This document shows, one piece after another, positions 8,465 through 17,036 of a stretch of DNA of 64,000 nt (position 1 is its first letter; each line of letters opens with the position of its first letter). The position numbers were made by a program, and so were the translations under genes. Location: the NCBI RefSeq assembly GCF_027186265.1, contig NZ_CP114176.1, positions 3,286,001-3,350,000 of the forward strand. The letters are read 5' to 3'. The notes below the pieces were generated by a model. The model saw only the letters and a list, made by a program, of their open reading frames with translations, was not told the origin of the DNA and did not search any database. This DNA is from Lentibacillus daqui. GTDB taxonomy: Bacteria; Bacillota; Bacilli; Bacillales; Amphibacillaceae.

Positions 8465-8688
8465 ATAAACACTCCTCTCAGGCAACATTATATTTTATAT
8501 TGGAACAAAGGTACAAGCCATTGTTTGCATTCAACCATCCAAAACTGTTCGCCTACTTGCATGGAAAAATAGGCATCCCGTCCTTCAGCTTGCGGGTCCG
8601 TTATTGACAAAAATGGAATATCAAAACCTCTTGTCAATATTATTATGATTATTTATATAATTACAACATAATATGAGGAAAATTGTTT

Positions 8689-8707
8689 GTGTGCCTGGCA
8701 CCCGAAT
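8689..8707. repeat. GTGTGCCTGGCACCCGAAT repeat, copy 2
   Basis: Identical over 19 bases to 7511-7529. It sits in the divergent gap between the HEPN gene and bmrA, so it cannot be a terminator for either. Nothing else is visible in the 8465-8810 gap. Confidence 0.7.
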
Positions 8708-8810
8708 AATTTCACGTAACCCTTTTCACTCTAACACACACGCCCTAACATGATATAATAACACCGTACGGGACGCCTCACAGTTCCCCCGTAGAAGGAG
8801 TTATCATACC

Positions 8811-10547
8811 ATGGGAAATAACAAACAAGTCGGTCTTAAGCCATTTTTCTCGCTTATTTTATCAACAAACATTCCAAAAGTTGCGTTAACAATCGGCTTA
8901 ATCGCAAGCATCCTCACAACAATCGCCGGTCTGGTCGTTCCATTACTGACCAAACAATTAGTCGACGGCTTTTCCGCTTCCTCGCTAAGCATCCCACTTA
9001 TTACGGCGATTGCTTGTGCCTTTATTATCCAGGCTGTCGTCAATGGATTGTCCACGTATCTGTTAACTGCAGTCGGCCAAAAAATCGTAGCCAATCTTCG
9101 GGAAAATATGTGGGTAAAACTCATCCGCCTGCCCATTAGTTATTTTGACAAAACTTCAAGCGGCGAAACAGTCAGCCGCGTGGTAAACGACACGAATATC
9201 GTCAAAGACTTAATTTCGGAGCATTTTCCACAATTTGTTACAGGTATCATCTCGATCATAGGAGCAGTCGCTATCCTCCTAATAATGGATTGGAAAATGA
9301 CACTTATTATGCTCCTTGCTGTTCCGATTACAGTGGCAGCAATGGTCCCGCTTGGCAAAAAGATGGTCAAGATTTCGCGTGGACTTCAGGATGAAACAGC
9401 TGTCTTTACTGGTAACGTCCAGCAGACACTTGGCGAAGCACGCTTAATGAAAGCCTCGAATGCAGAACAAAACGAAGAAGCAAAAGGACTGGCAGGAATC
9501 AAGAAATTGCTCGGATTTGGCTTACAGGAGGCTCGTATTTTTGCACTGGTCGCACCACTTATGTCCCTCATCGTCATGGTCGTAATGGTGACGATCATTG
9601 GTTACGGTGGTATGCGTGTGGCAAGTGGAACGATGACAACTGGATCCCTCGTTGCCTTTTTACTTTACCTTTTCCAAATCATTATGCCAATTACCGCTTT
9701 TGCCATGTTTTTTACCCAATTACAAAAAGCAAAAGGCGCCACGGAAAGGATTATCGATATCTTGGAGCTGCCACTGGAAATTGGTCAAACCGGTATGGAA
9801 ATGGATATTGCAAACCTGCCAATCCATGTTGAGAACGTATCATTCGCCTATCAAGCGGATGAACCCGTGCTTAGACAAGTATCTTTTACCGCTAACCCCG
9901 GCGACAAGATTGCTTTTGCCGGTCCGAGCGGCGGCGGAAAAACAACCATGTTCGGACTACTTGAGCGTTTTTACGAACCGGCAACAGGTGTCATCCGCAT
10001 TGGAAACACCGATATTCAAGATTTGTCCCTGAAATCTTGGCGGAGTCAAATCGGCTATGTCCCCCAAGATAGCGCCATGATGGCCGGGACGATACGCGAA
10101 AATTTGTGTTACGGTCTGGAAAATGAAGAACAAATACCTGATGAACTATTATGGCGTGTTGCCGAAATGGCGTACGCTGCCCAATTCATCAAAACTTTTC
10201 CAAAGGGATTATATACAGAGGTTGGGGAACGCGGCGTGAAGCTATCTGGTGGTCAGCGCCAACGCATCGCCATCGCTCGGGCATTCCTGCGCGATCCGAA
10301 AATCCTAATGATGGACGAGGCAACCGCCAGCTTGGACAGTCAATCGGAAAAAGCTGTCCAACAAGCTTTAACACAATTAATGAAAGGACGAACGACATTT
10401 GTTATTGCCCACCGACTTTCAACAATCGTCGATGCAGATAAAATTATTTTCATTGAAAAAGGCCAAGTAACAGGCAGTGGGACACACCAGGAATTAATCC
10501 AGTCACATGCATTGTACCGTGAATTTTCTGAACAACAACTTGTGTAG
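8811..10547 (+). CDS. bmrA: BmrA-type homodimeric multidrug ABC exporter
   Basis: A 578-residue half-transporter with a six-helix type IV exporter domain (residues 20-310) fused to an ATPase domain (340-578). It resembles Bacillus subtilis BmrA (YvcC) closely: LVVPLLTKQLVDGFS, YFDKTSSGETVSRV and IGYGGMRVASG all have clear counterparts. The Walker A is GPSGGGKTT (371-379), the signature LSGGQ (478-482), the Walker B ILMMDE (498-503) and the switch region IAHRLS. It is expected to export hydrophobic drugs as a homodimer. The start is ATG 8811 with GAAGGAG upstream. It stands alone and is followed by a hairpin repeat at 10671. Confidence 0.93.
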   Translation: MGNNKQVGLKPFFSLILSTNIPKVALTIGLIASILTTIAGLVVPLLTKQLVDGFSASSLSIPLITAIACAFIIQAVVNGLSTYLLTAVGQKIVANLRENMWVKLIRLPISYFDKTSSGETVSRVVNDTNIVKDLISEHFPQFVTGIISIIGAVAILLIMDWKMTLIMLLAVPITVAAMVPLGKKMVKISRGLQDETAVFTGNVQQTLGEARLMKASNAEQNEEAKGLAGIKKLLGFGLQEARIFALVAPLMSLIVMVVMVTIIGYGGMRVASGTMTTGSLVAFLLYLFQIIMPITAFAMFFTQLQKAKGATERIIDILELPLEIGQTGMEMDIANLPIHVENVSFAYQADEPVLRQVSFTANPGDKIAFAGPSGGGKTTMFGLLERFYEPATGVIRIGNTDIQDLSLKSWRSQIGYVPQDSAMMAGTIRENLCYGLENEEQIPDELLWRVAEMAYAAQFIKTFPKGLYTEVGERGVKLSGGQRQRIAIARAFLRDPKILMMDEATASLDSQSEKAVQQALTQLMKGRTTFVIAHRLSTIVDADKIIFIEKGQVTGSGTHQELIQSHALYREFSEQQLV

Positions 10548-10670
10548 AAATTGAACAAGCAGCTGGGCGATGCATATTGGTTCGGGGGCCTGGCATATTT
10601 GTTTAGGCTAAGTAGCCATAATGGCATAGGCAAATTAAAGGGTATCAGTGGCTTTGTTAATGTGGTTTTG

Positions 10671-10702
10671 TAACCGGCTTTTGGTTAATGAAGTGCCGGT
10701 TA
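10671..10702. repeat. AACCGGC...GCCGGTT hairpin repeat, copy 3
   Basis: TAACCGGC at 10671-10678 pairs with GCCGGTTA at 10695-10702. The flank TTGGGGGAGGAGGTTAGAAT resembles the flank of copy 1 at 3060, so the repeated unit is about 70 bp long and larger than the hairpin. Confidence 0.6.
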
Positions 10703-10771
10703 TTGGGGGAGGAGGTTAGAATTCGGCGGGCGGGATTTCTTTTTTGATAGGGTGCGGATGAGTTGGGGCAG

Positions 10772-10876
10772 GCGTGTCTTTCTTAGGTTTGCGCGTTTCT
10801 TCCGGTTTCGTGCATCTCTCCCCCAGCCTGGTCGTGCTCCCTCCCGGCCTGGCACACTTCTCTCCCCCCAGCTTAC
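10772..10876. repeat. Degenerate GC-rich 21-bp-period array
   Basis: Five 21-bp blocks can be aligned from 10772. In each, a pyrimidine tract (TCTTTCTTAGG, TTTCTTCCGG, TCTCCCCCAGCC, TCCCTCCCGGCC, TCTCCCCCCAGC) falls at nearly the same offset. The base composition differs sharply from both flanking genes. It fills the convergent gap between bmrA and modB. Confidence 0.5.
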
Positions 10877-10914
10877 CACCACTCCCAATACACAACCATC
10901 ATCACCACATCCCG

Positions 10915-11589
10915 CTATTTCCGCTGAACCGACCACAACATCACAAACGAAATCAGGACAATCGCCAGCACCCACATCCAGGCCATTTGCATATTTCCCG
11001 AATCAATCGCAATGTAAATGGCCGTCGGGATCGTTTGCGTCTCCCCGGGAATATTGCCGGCAAACATCAATGTCGCCCCAAACTCACCCAATGCCCGTGC
11101 CACACTTAGAATACTTCCGGAAATGAGCGCCTTTGATGCTAACGGGATGGAAATCAGAAAAAACAGCTTCCATTCCTTTGCACCGTCCACTCTAGCCGCT
11201 TCCTCAATCCCCTGGTCAATGCCTTGAAAACCGGACTTTGCTGATTGGTACATAAGCGGAAAGGCTACCACAACGGAGGCAATCACGGCAGCCACCCAAG
11301 TGAAAATAACCGGTTGCTGGAAAACCCATTCAATCATTCGTCCCACAACACTTTGCCTACCGAAAATAACAATTAGGAAAAACCCGACAACAGTGGGTGG
11401 AAGAACCAATGGCAACATCAGGATCGTTTCCAAGACAGCCTTGCCCCTGAAACGTTTGCGAGCCAAAATTCGACCAACAATCGTGCCGGTTAAAATTACG
11501 ATAATCCCAGCAATCACCGCAACTTTTATGGATAGCCAAATCGGGCTCAGAAATTCATTCGTCGTTAGTTCATTCCACAGTGAATCCAT
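10915..11589 (-). CDS. modB: Molybdate ABC transporter permease ModB
   Basis: About 224 residues with five to six membrane helices. It carries the EAA cytoplasmic loop EEAARVDGAKEWKLFFLISI and the usual ModB segments PLVLPPTVVGFFLI and ARALGEFGATLMFAGNIPG. It forms the membrane channel for molybdate delivered by ModA. The start is taken as ATG 11589, which overlaps the end of modA by 20 bp; a TTG nine bases earlier is possible. No ModC ATPase gene follows: the next sequence is a noncoding repeat. The ATPase must be encoded elsewhere or supplied by another transporter. Confidence 0.9.
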   Translation of the reverse strand: MDSLWNELTTNEFLSPIWLSIKVAVIAGIIVILTGTIVGRILARKRFRGKAVLETILMLPLVLPPTVVGFFLIVIFGRQSVVGRMIEWVFQQPVIFTWVAAVIASVVVAFPLMYQSAKSGFQGIDQGIEEAARVDGAKEWKLFFLISIPLASKALISGSILSVARALGEFGATLMFAGNIPGETQTIPTAIYIAIDSGNMQMAWMWVLAIVLISFVMLWSVQRK

Positions 11590-12373
11590 ATTTTTCAAAC
11601 ACCTTTAATGCTTCATCACTTTGCAAATACTGATAAAAATCCCTTGCTTCCTCCCTGTGTTTCGTGTCTTTGACAATGCCAAGTGGATAAATGATTGGCG
11701 TGTGGGTCTTGGCATCAGCAGTGGCCGCGATTGTTACCTTGTCCGAAATCACTGCATCAGTTTTATAAACCACCCCCGCTGCCACATTTCCCGTCTCCAC
11801 ATAAGACAATACCTGCCGTACATCTTTGGCATAAACTATTTTCGGTTCGACATCATTCCAAATCTCCATTTTTTCCAGGGACTCCTTTGCATACTTGCCC
11901 GCTGGTACCGATTCGGGTATTCCAATCGCAATTTGATCGATATCCGCTTTTGTTAAATCCTTAAAGCTGCTTATGGAACTTTTTTTATTGGGGACAACCA
12001 GGACAAGCGAATTACCAAGGAGATCCACACCGTCCTTCTTGCTGATCTTTCCTTCATCCACCAGCCGATCAAATTTATCCTCCGCCGCGGAGAAGAACAA
12101 ATCAACCGGAGCCCCTTGCGAAATTTGCTGCTGTAAGGAACCCGAACCGGCAAAGTTGAATTTCAACGCCACTTCAGGGTGCTCTTTCTTATATGTATCC
12201 TGAATCTCCGTCATCGCATCCTTTAAGCTGGCTGCCGCGGAAATGGTTAATTCTATCTTTTCCTTAGCCTTCTTGCTCCTGGATGATTGATCGGTATTTT
12301 CAGTATTGGAACATGCAACAATAACCACCAATAAAAAAGCAATCACCGCCACAAGTTTAAGCTGTTTCCACAT
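11570..12373 (-). CDS. modA: Molybdate-binding lipoprotein ModA
   Basis: A 267-residue solute-binding protein with a lipoprotein signal ending LLVVIVAC. The mature protein has the ModA pattern: ISAAASLKDAMTEI, LKFNFAGSGSLQQQISQGAP and DLFFSAAEDKFDRLV, with the Ser residues that bind the oxyanion in the family. GNVAAGVVYKTDA near the C-terminus is also typical. I start it at ATG 12373, where AAGGGGACC gives a good ribosome binding site, not at the upstream in-frame codon within a palindrome. It is the first gene of modAB. Molybdate is probably used by the hydroxylase encoded at 29.8-33.5 kb. Confidence 0.9.
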   Translation of the reverse strand: MWKQLKLVAVIAFLLVVIVACSNTENTDQSSRSKKAKEKIELTISAAASLKDAMTEIQDTYKKEHPEVALKFNFAGSGSLQQQISQGAPVDLFFSAAEDKFDRLVDEGKISKKDGVDLLGNSLVLVVPNKKSSISSFKDLTKADIDQIAIGIPESVPAGKYAKESLEKMEIWNDVEPKIVYAKDVRQVLSYVETGNVAAGVVYKTDAVISDKVTIAATADAKTHTPIIYPLGIVKDTKHREEARDFYQYLQSDEALKVFEKYGFTVE

Positions 12374-12382
12374 CTTTTGGTC

Positions 12383-12428
12383 CCCTTGTATAATAAGATA
12401 TATTTCATTATATCTTATTATACAAGGG
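12383..12428 (-). promoter_or_regulatory. 20-bp perfect palindrome over the modA leader
   Basis: Bases 12383-12402 and 12409-12428 are perfect inverted repeats of 20 bp around a 6-base loop. The centre, TATA-N6-TATA, is like the half-site spacing of ModE operators in enterobacteria (TATATA with a 6-7 base gap). In RNA, the 3' arm ends in ACAAGGG, which is most of the modA ribosome binding site, so the hairpin could block translation. The arm also contains TATAAT. It could be an operator, a translational switch or both; no ModE homologue lies in the window. Confidence 0.65.
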
Positions 12429-12499
12429 TTTGTGTACCGATGATATGACAATTGTGCAACTTAAAAAATGGCGATCGATATCGTATCTCTTCCCTATTC

Positions 12500-12625
12500 T
12501 CGATTGACTTTTGCATCCTTTCGATCAACTTCTGCATCTTTTCGATCAACTTTCACGCTCACTCGATCAACTTCCGCGCTCACTCGATCAACTTCCGCGC
12601 TCACTCGATCAACTTCCGCGCTCGC
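12500..12625 (+). repeat. 21-bp-period array D (6 units, TCGATCAACTT core)
   Basis: Six units of exactly 21 bp starting at 12500. The last three are nearly identical (TCGATCAACTTCCGCGCTC). Same core and orientation as array A. It lies between modA and the MBL gene, both on the minus strand. Confidence 0.85.
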
Positions 12626-12668
12626 CAAACTTTAAGGGATCAGTACCCCGCACCCAAACTTTTCCCAT

Positions 12669-15404
12669 CTATTTCAATCGCAACGAATATCCAGTCTCCG
12701 CTTCAATCTCCCTGCTAACTGTTGCAAATGCTTCCTCGCCAGGTTCATTCCCCACTTTAACGGAAACTTCCGCTTTGTCCATGTGTACGGATGGGTTGCC
12801 TTTTTGTTCCCATTCAGGTGGGATAGCTTGATTGGTGATGCGGATGATTTCATTTTGTTTCGGGGATTTGGCATACGTTACGGCCATACCGATTTCATTG
12901 CTCAACGCCTGCATCATCTCGCCATATCGCTGGGCAACTTCCGGCGATATAAAATGCAATTCCATCAACGGTTGACCGCCAGCTTGTTTCATTCCTGTTT
13001 TGAAGATGGTCACACCGTAATCTTCACCATATTGTTTGGCGACTGCAATAGCCTGATTATTTTCCAACGGCTCAATACCGACTTCAGGAGTGTACACGTC
13101 ATCCGAACCACTTGCACCACCGCTAGTCCCCTTAACAGCATGCGCATCTTCGGCAAACACGAGTGTAAATCCGGTGGTTTGTTTAAATTGCTCGGCGATG
13201 TGCGCGCTATTTTCCGGTTTCGCTTCTTTGGTCACAACCGTGGCATCATGAATGTGAACCGATGGCATGGCAACATTCTTTTCCAACAGTGATGCAAGCA
13301 GTGGCTGGAATGCTTCGTGCCGGACGGAATCAGAAAATGCCACATTCCAGCCAGTTTGCTTCATCAAATCCCGGGAAATCTGTTTTTGCTCTTTATCGGA
13401 AATACTATCGGGAAAATCAAACGACAACAGCATGTGCTCATTTTCCGTTCCATTTTCCTTCACGCCACAGCGCAAGAATCGTGGGTGATCGGCAAAATAG
13501 TCGCGGATCTTGTCCATCGCATGATTGGCATTCATTTTTTTCGCCTGGATGGGCAAGTCCAAATTGCTCAGTTGAAACCGTAGCTTCTGATCCAGTTTGT
13601 ACCCAACGCGTCCTTCCACATCTACATGTCGATGTGAATCTGGGATACTTTGCAGTGCCAAGGCAACGGCAAATTGCTGTGCTTCATCTTCAATCCCAAG
13701 CCGCTGGAAAATTTCCTGCAACGACAAGGTATAATCGGGCACCAGATCCCAATTCACGTTTTCCAGATATGGACGGCTAAAAGTCAATACGCGATTGGCT
13801 ACATCTGCAAATTTTTCTATGGATAATCCCCACGGGCCAAGTGTTTCCATCATACGATTGGCCTCCACTTTATCCAGCTTTCCTTTTGGCGTGTCGCAGT
13901 AAAATGTCGCGATTTTCGGATGCACGTTTTGACAGAGGCCAAATTTTAATGTTTCATCTGCCTCTTTCTTATATAGTAGTACATGACCAATATAACTGCG
14001 GAGCCGCTCCTGTTCACGATTCCGTTTGTATTTTTTGCCAACAACGCCCTTTCCTTCTTTCCGTTTATCAAAAGGATACGTTTCTCCATTTTCTGTTAAC
14101 AGTGGATGAAAACGGGGATGAATTTTATCACCCAACGCAACCCGCGCATCATCATCTCCGTGCACTAAAAGGGTATACGTTGGATTCAGCGTTTCAATAA
14201 ATCGGGTCATCTCACTCGCATCCGCATGTGCGGACAAGCCAAATTTATCCACTTGGCAATTCACCTGATAAGATTCGCCATCAATATCCAGCGTATCTTC
14301 CTCACCCGCAGCAAGTGCCAGCAATTTTTTACCCGGGCTTTCCTCGTCTTGATAACCGGTCAGATAAACTGCATTCTTTTTATCCGTGACCAAATGTTTC
14401 GCGTACCAAGCACTCGCCCCGCCGGTTAGCATTCCCGATGACGCAACAATACAGGCAGGTTGACCGTTTATTACGTTTTTCCGTTCTTTCGGGTCAACCG
14501 GTATGCACCTGCCCTCGGTTAAAAACGCATCCCCATTTGTCCGCACCCGATGTGCAACCGGGCCTTTCAGGTAATGCGGGTAATTGCGATAAATTCGGCT
14601 GACCGGTGTGACCAGACCATCCACATAAATTGGAAATGTCGGAATCAGCCCTTTTTCCATGTAATCTTGTAAAACCAACAGAACCTCCTGCGCCCGGCCA
14701 AGTGCAAACGCCGGAATCAAAGCAAATCCGCCATCCTCAATCGTTTGCGCCACATGTTGTGCCAGCCGCTTTTCCTCCATATTCCGATCCGCGTGCAAAC
14801 GATTACCATAAGTCGATTCCATCACCACCACATCAGGCTGGATATTTTCCGCCACCTTGGCACCTGGGATTGTCCGCCCGCCACTAAACGATAAATCCCC
14901 GGTCACCAGTAGACGCTCACCGTTATTCTCCAGCAAAAACATCACCGCACCCATAATATGTCCGGCACGATAAGCAGTTACCGTCGTCTGACCTATTTTC
15001 ATCACACCATTTGCCGGCAAAACAAGCACTTGTTTCAGCATTTGCTGCATCTGCTCTTCTGTATATGGCATCAGCGTCTGATTCAACCGGCTTTGCTCTG
15101 TCAAAATTTTATAGGAATCTTTCATCATCAGTTGCATCAAATCAGCAGTCGGCGGCGTCGCGTAGATCGGAACATCCGGATATAACGCATGAACGACCGG
15201 CAACGCACCAATGTGATCCGCATGTGCATGGGTGACCAGAATCACATCCGGCTTACCGAGCTCGTCTGTCATTCCCAGCATCGGCAGCTGATCCTCCCCA
15301 TGCATCCGCATCCCGGCATCAATCAAAATATTTGTCTCGCCCAATTGAATATGTAAACAGGAAGCACCTATTTCGCTTCCTCCACCAAGAACCGTTACTT
15401 TCAT
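12669..15404 (-). CDS. MBL-fold/beta-CASP RNase-like protein with a long C-terminal extension
   Basis: A 911-residue protein. Residues 1-460 are a metallo-beta-lactamase plus beta-CASP unit: the zinc motif HAHADH (59-64), GDLSFSGG, VMESTYGNR, ASSGMLTGGAS, FGLSAHAD and LVHGDDDAR near the end of the module. These belong to RNA-processing nucleases of the CPSF73/RNase J superfamily. The C-terminal 450 residues are not recognised and are acidic and repeat-poor. The start is ATG 15404, ten bases after GGAAAGGGTG. Substrate and role are unknown. The catalytic His/Asp set looks complete, so hydrolase activity is expected. Confidence 0.85.
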   Translation of the reverse strand: MKVTVLGGGSEIGASCLHIQLGETNILIDAGMRMHGEDQLPMLGMTDELGKPDVILVTHAHADHIGALPVVHALYPDVPIYATPPTADLMQLMMKDSYKILTEQSRLNQTLMPYTEEQMQQMLKQVLVLPANGVMKIGQTTVTAYRAGHIMGAVMFLLENNGERLLVTGDLSFSGGRTIPGAKVAENIQPDVVVMESTYGNRLHADRNMEEKRLAQHVAQTIEDGGFALIPAFALGRAQEVLLVLQDYMEKGLIPTFPIYVDGLVTPVSRIYRNYPHYLKGPVAHRVRTNGDAFLTEGRCIPVDPKERKNVINGQPACIVASSGMLTGGASAWYAKHLVTDKKNAVYLTGYQDEESPGKKLLALAAGEEDTLDIDGESYQVNCQVDKFGLSAHADASEMTRFIETLNPTYTLLVHGDDDARVALGDKIHPRFHPLLTENGETYPFDKRKEGKGVVGKKYKRNREQERLRSYIGHVLLYKKEADETLKFGLCQNVHPKIATFYCDTPKGKLDKVEANRMMETLGPWGLSIEKFADVANRVLTFSRPYLENVNWDLVPDYTLSLQEIFQRLGIEDEAQQFAVALALQSIPDSHRHVDVEGRVGYKLDQKLRFQLSNLDLPIQAKKMNANHAMDKIRDYFADHPRFLRCGVKENGTENEHMLLSFDFPDSISDKEQKQISRDLMKQTGWNVAFSDSVRHEAFQPLLASLLEKNVAMPSVHIHDATVVTKEAKPENSAHIAEQFKQTTGFTLVFAEDAHAVKGTSGGASGSDDVYTPEVGIEPLENNQAIAVAKQYGEDYGVTIFKTGMKQAGGQPLMELHFISPEVAQRYGEMMQALSNEIGMAVTYAKSPKQNEIIRITNQAIPPEWEQKGNPSVHMDKAEVSVKVGNEPGEEAFATVSREIEAETGYSLRLK

Positions 15405-15541
15405 GTAGGCAAACACCCTTTCCTTCAAATCGATAGGTCTATTATAACATGGGATAGAGGGTCTCTGTCGTCCCCATTTTTATGCGCGACTGATCTTCTT
15501 CAACTAATTTCTTTCCCTTTCTACCGTGACAAATGGTACAC

Positions 15542-15586
15542 GTGCCAGGCACCCAAACCATTCAGAATTGTCCGGGTGCCTGGCAC
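15542..15586. terminator. GTGCCAGGCACCC inverted repeat
   Basis: GTGCCAGGCACCC (15542-15554) is perfectly complementary to GGGTGCCTGGCAC (15574-15586). It directly follows the stop of the coat-like gene on the minus strand and may end its transcript, though no T-run is present. It is built from the same scattered word as 7511 and 8689, here as an inverted pair. Confidence 0.5.
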
Positions 15587-15590
15587 TGAA

Positions 15591-16031
15591 TTACATGCGT
15601 ACAATAACCGCGCCTCCTCCAGATGGTGTTGAAACCATTTGGCTTTGTTCTGGCTGATGCTGTAGTTGCTGTAATATCGCATTGTTTTGCTGAATTAGTT
15701 GTACAAGCAGCTGTTGGATATGCTCTAACTGTGCTTGCATATCGCCTCCAGATTTTATATATGGTGTATACATCATCGGATTATAGGAATAACCCTCCGT
15801 ATTTTTTCCATTGTGTTGTTCTGACGTTTTTTCAGGCCCTTTGTTGGTGTTGGGTGGTGCAGGGAAGCTCCCGGGATATTGCTGGTTAGACGGATTAGCA
15901 ACCTGGGGGCCTGACGGATATGGATTATACGAATATGAACTTTGAAAGCCAGATGGAGGCATTACACTACTTTTTGCTTCATTCTCTTGATTCCTTGCAT
16001 TTGGTCGGAGTGGATAATAGTAATACATCAT
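15591..16031 (-). CDS. Pro/Gln/Asn-rich probable spore coat or surface protein
   Basis: A 146-residue protein without a recognised domain. The N-terminal half is rich in Tyr, Pro, Asn and Gln (MMYYYYPLRPNARN, SYNPYPSGPQVANPSNQQYP), like many Bacillaceae coat proteins. Residues 95-130 form a Gln-rich coiled coil (MQAQLEHIQQLLVQLIQQNN). The end, GGGAVIVRM, is short and hydrophobic. AAGGGGGG precedes two adjacent ATG codons; the second gives better spacing. A role in the spore coat is inferred from composition only. Confidence 0.5.
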   Translation of the reverse strand: MMYYYYPLRPNARNQENEAKSSVMPPSGFQSSYSYNPYPSGPQVANPSNQQYPGSFPAPPNTNKGPEKTSEQHNGKNTEGYSYNPMMYTPYIKSGGDMQAQLEHIQQLLVQLIQQNNAILQQLQHQPEQSQMVSTPSGGGAVIVRM

Positions 16032-16233
16032 TTCCCCCCTTCGTCACAATATAATTTTATTCAATTTGCTAAAAAACGGGTGCTTTTATCCAATAATTGA
16101 TGAAGTGGCCCAATTTGCTTACAAGGCTGGAGGGAGTCTCGACATAGAAATGATTTAACACCAAAAGGTTTAACTTACTCCATTTATGTTAAATATATAT
16201 TGTAAACATTGGAGTTGGAAAGGAGTTGCATGG

Positions 16234-16860
16234 ATGAAACGCAGGATTTCCCTTTTATTTCTATTAACTATTGCGGTTGTTTTAACTGCATGTGGTGGAA
16301 ACGCAGATAATGACAACGCAGACAGTCGGAACAACACGGTTAAAAAAGATGCCGACGCCCAACAAGTAAACAAGGATGAGAATACCCAAAAGGTTAACGT
16401 TGACCTAAATAACGGTGATGGTGAGTCGGTTGGGACGGCAACATTAAATCAGGTTTCGGATGGGGTTGAAATCATGATTGAAGGAAAAAACCTCCCAAAA
16501 GGCACCCACGCTTTTCATATCCATGAAAAAGGACAATGTGAGGCGCCAGACTTCGAATCAGCAGGAGGCCATTACAATCCGGATGATACCAATCATGGGT
16601 TTGATGACCCGGATGGACCACACGCTGGCGACATGCCAAATATTGTGGTAGGGAATGATGGCACGGTGAAACAGTCATTTCTGGTTGAAAATGTATCATT
16701 GGAAAAAGGCGAGAATAACTCTTTACTAACCGATGAAGGAACATCCCTCGTCATTCATGAAGGTGCTGATGACGGAAAATCACAGCCTGCTGGAGACGCA
16801 GGTGACCGACTGGCATGCGGTTCTATAAGCGAGTCATCGGGAACAGCGATGCATCAATGA
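16234..16860 (+). CDS. sodC: Cu/Zn superoxide dismutase lipoprotein
   Basis: A 208-residue secreted lipoprotein: lipobox LTAC with Cys20, a disordered Asn/Asp-rich linker, and a SodC domain from about 53. All metal ligands are present: His95 and His97 (FHIHE), bridging His113 (GGHYNP), His121, His130 and Asp133 (HAGD) and His175 (VIHEGADD). The disulfide pair Cys102/Cys195 and Arg192 before ACG are in place. Active enzyme is therefore expected, dismutating superoxide outside the membrane. The start is ATG 16234 with AAAGGAG upstream. It is a single gene followed by a terminator. Confidence 0.92.
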   Translation: MKRRISLLFLLTIAVVLTACGGNADNDNADSRNNTVKKDADAQQVNKDENTQKVNVDLNNGDGESVGTATLNQVSDGVEIMIEGKNLPKGTHAFHIHEKGQCEAPDFESAGGHYNPDDTNHGFDDPDGPHAGDMPNIVVGNDGTVKQSFLVENVSLEKGENNSLLTDEGTSLVIHEGADDGKSQPAGDAGDRLACGSISESSGTAMHQ

Positions 16861-16896
16861 CCTTCTCGTTTAGCTTAACGTCTATTGTCTAACATG

Positions 16897-16930
16897 TACC
16901 CCAAGGTGATCACGTCTTGGGGTATTGTTT
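16897..16930 (+). terminator. Terminator of sodC
   Basis: TACCCCAAG pairs with CTTGGGGTA around a 9-base loop, followed by TTGTTTTAT. It begins 37 bases after the sodC stop. Confidence 0.8.
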
Positions 16931-17036
16931 TATCTTAGAACAGGCTTTTGAAAAACATGACATTCCTCTGGGATCTTCTCTAATCGGAGGTAAACTTTTA
17001 TTAGTAAATATTCTGTTCTAAGGTTCTAACAAGTAT

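Noticed and set aside
12452..12831. Two overlapping frames across array D with repeated LDQLPRS or SINFRAH
   Set aside because: Same reason as for array A; they also run into the end of the MBL gene on the other strand.
13262..13780. 172-codon frame on the plus strand within the MBL gene
   Set aside because: It is a shadow of the strongly supported gene on the minus strand.
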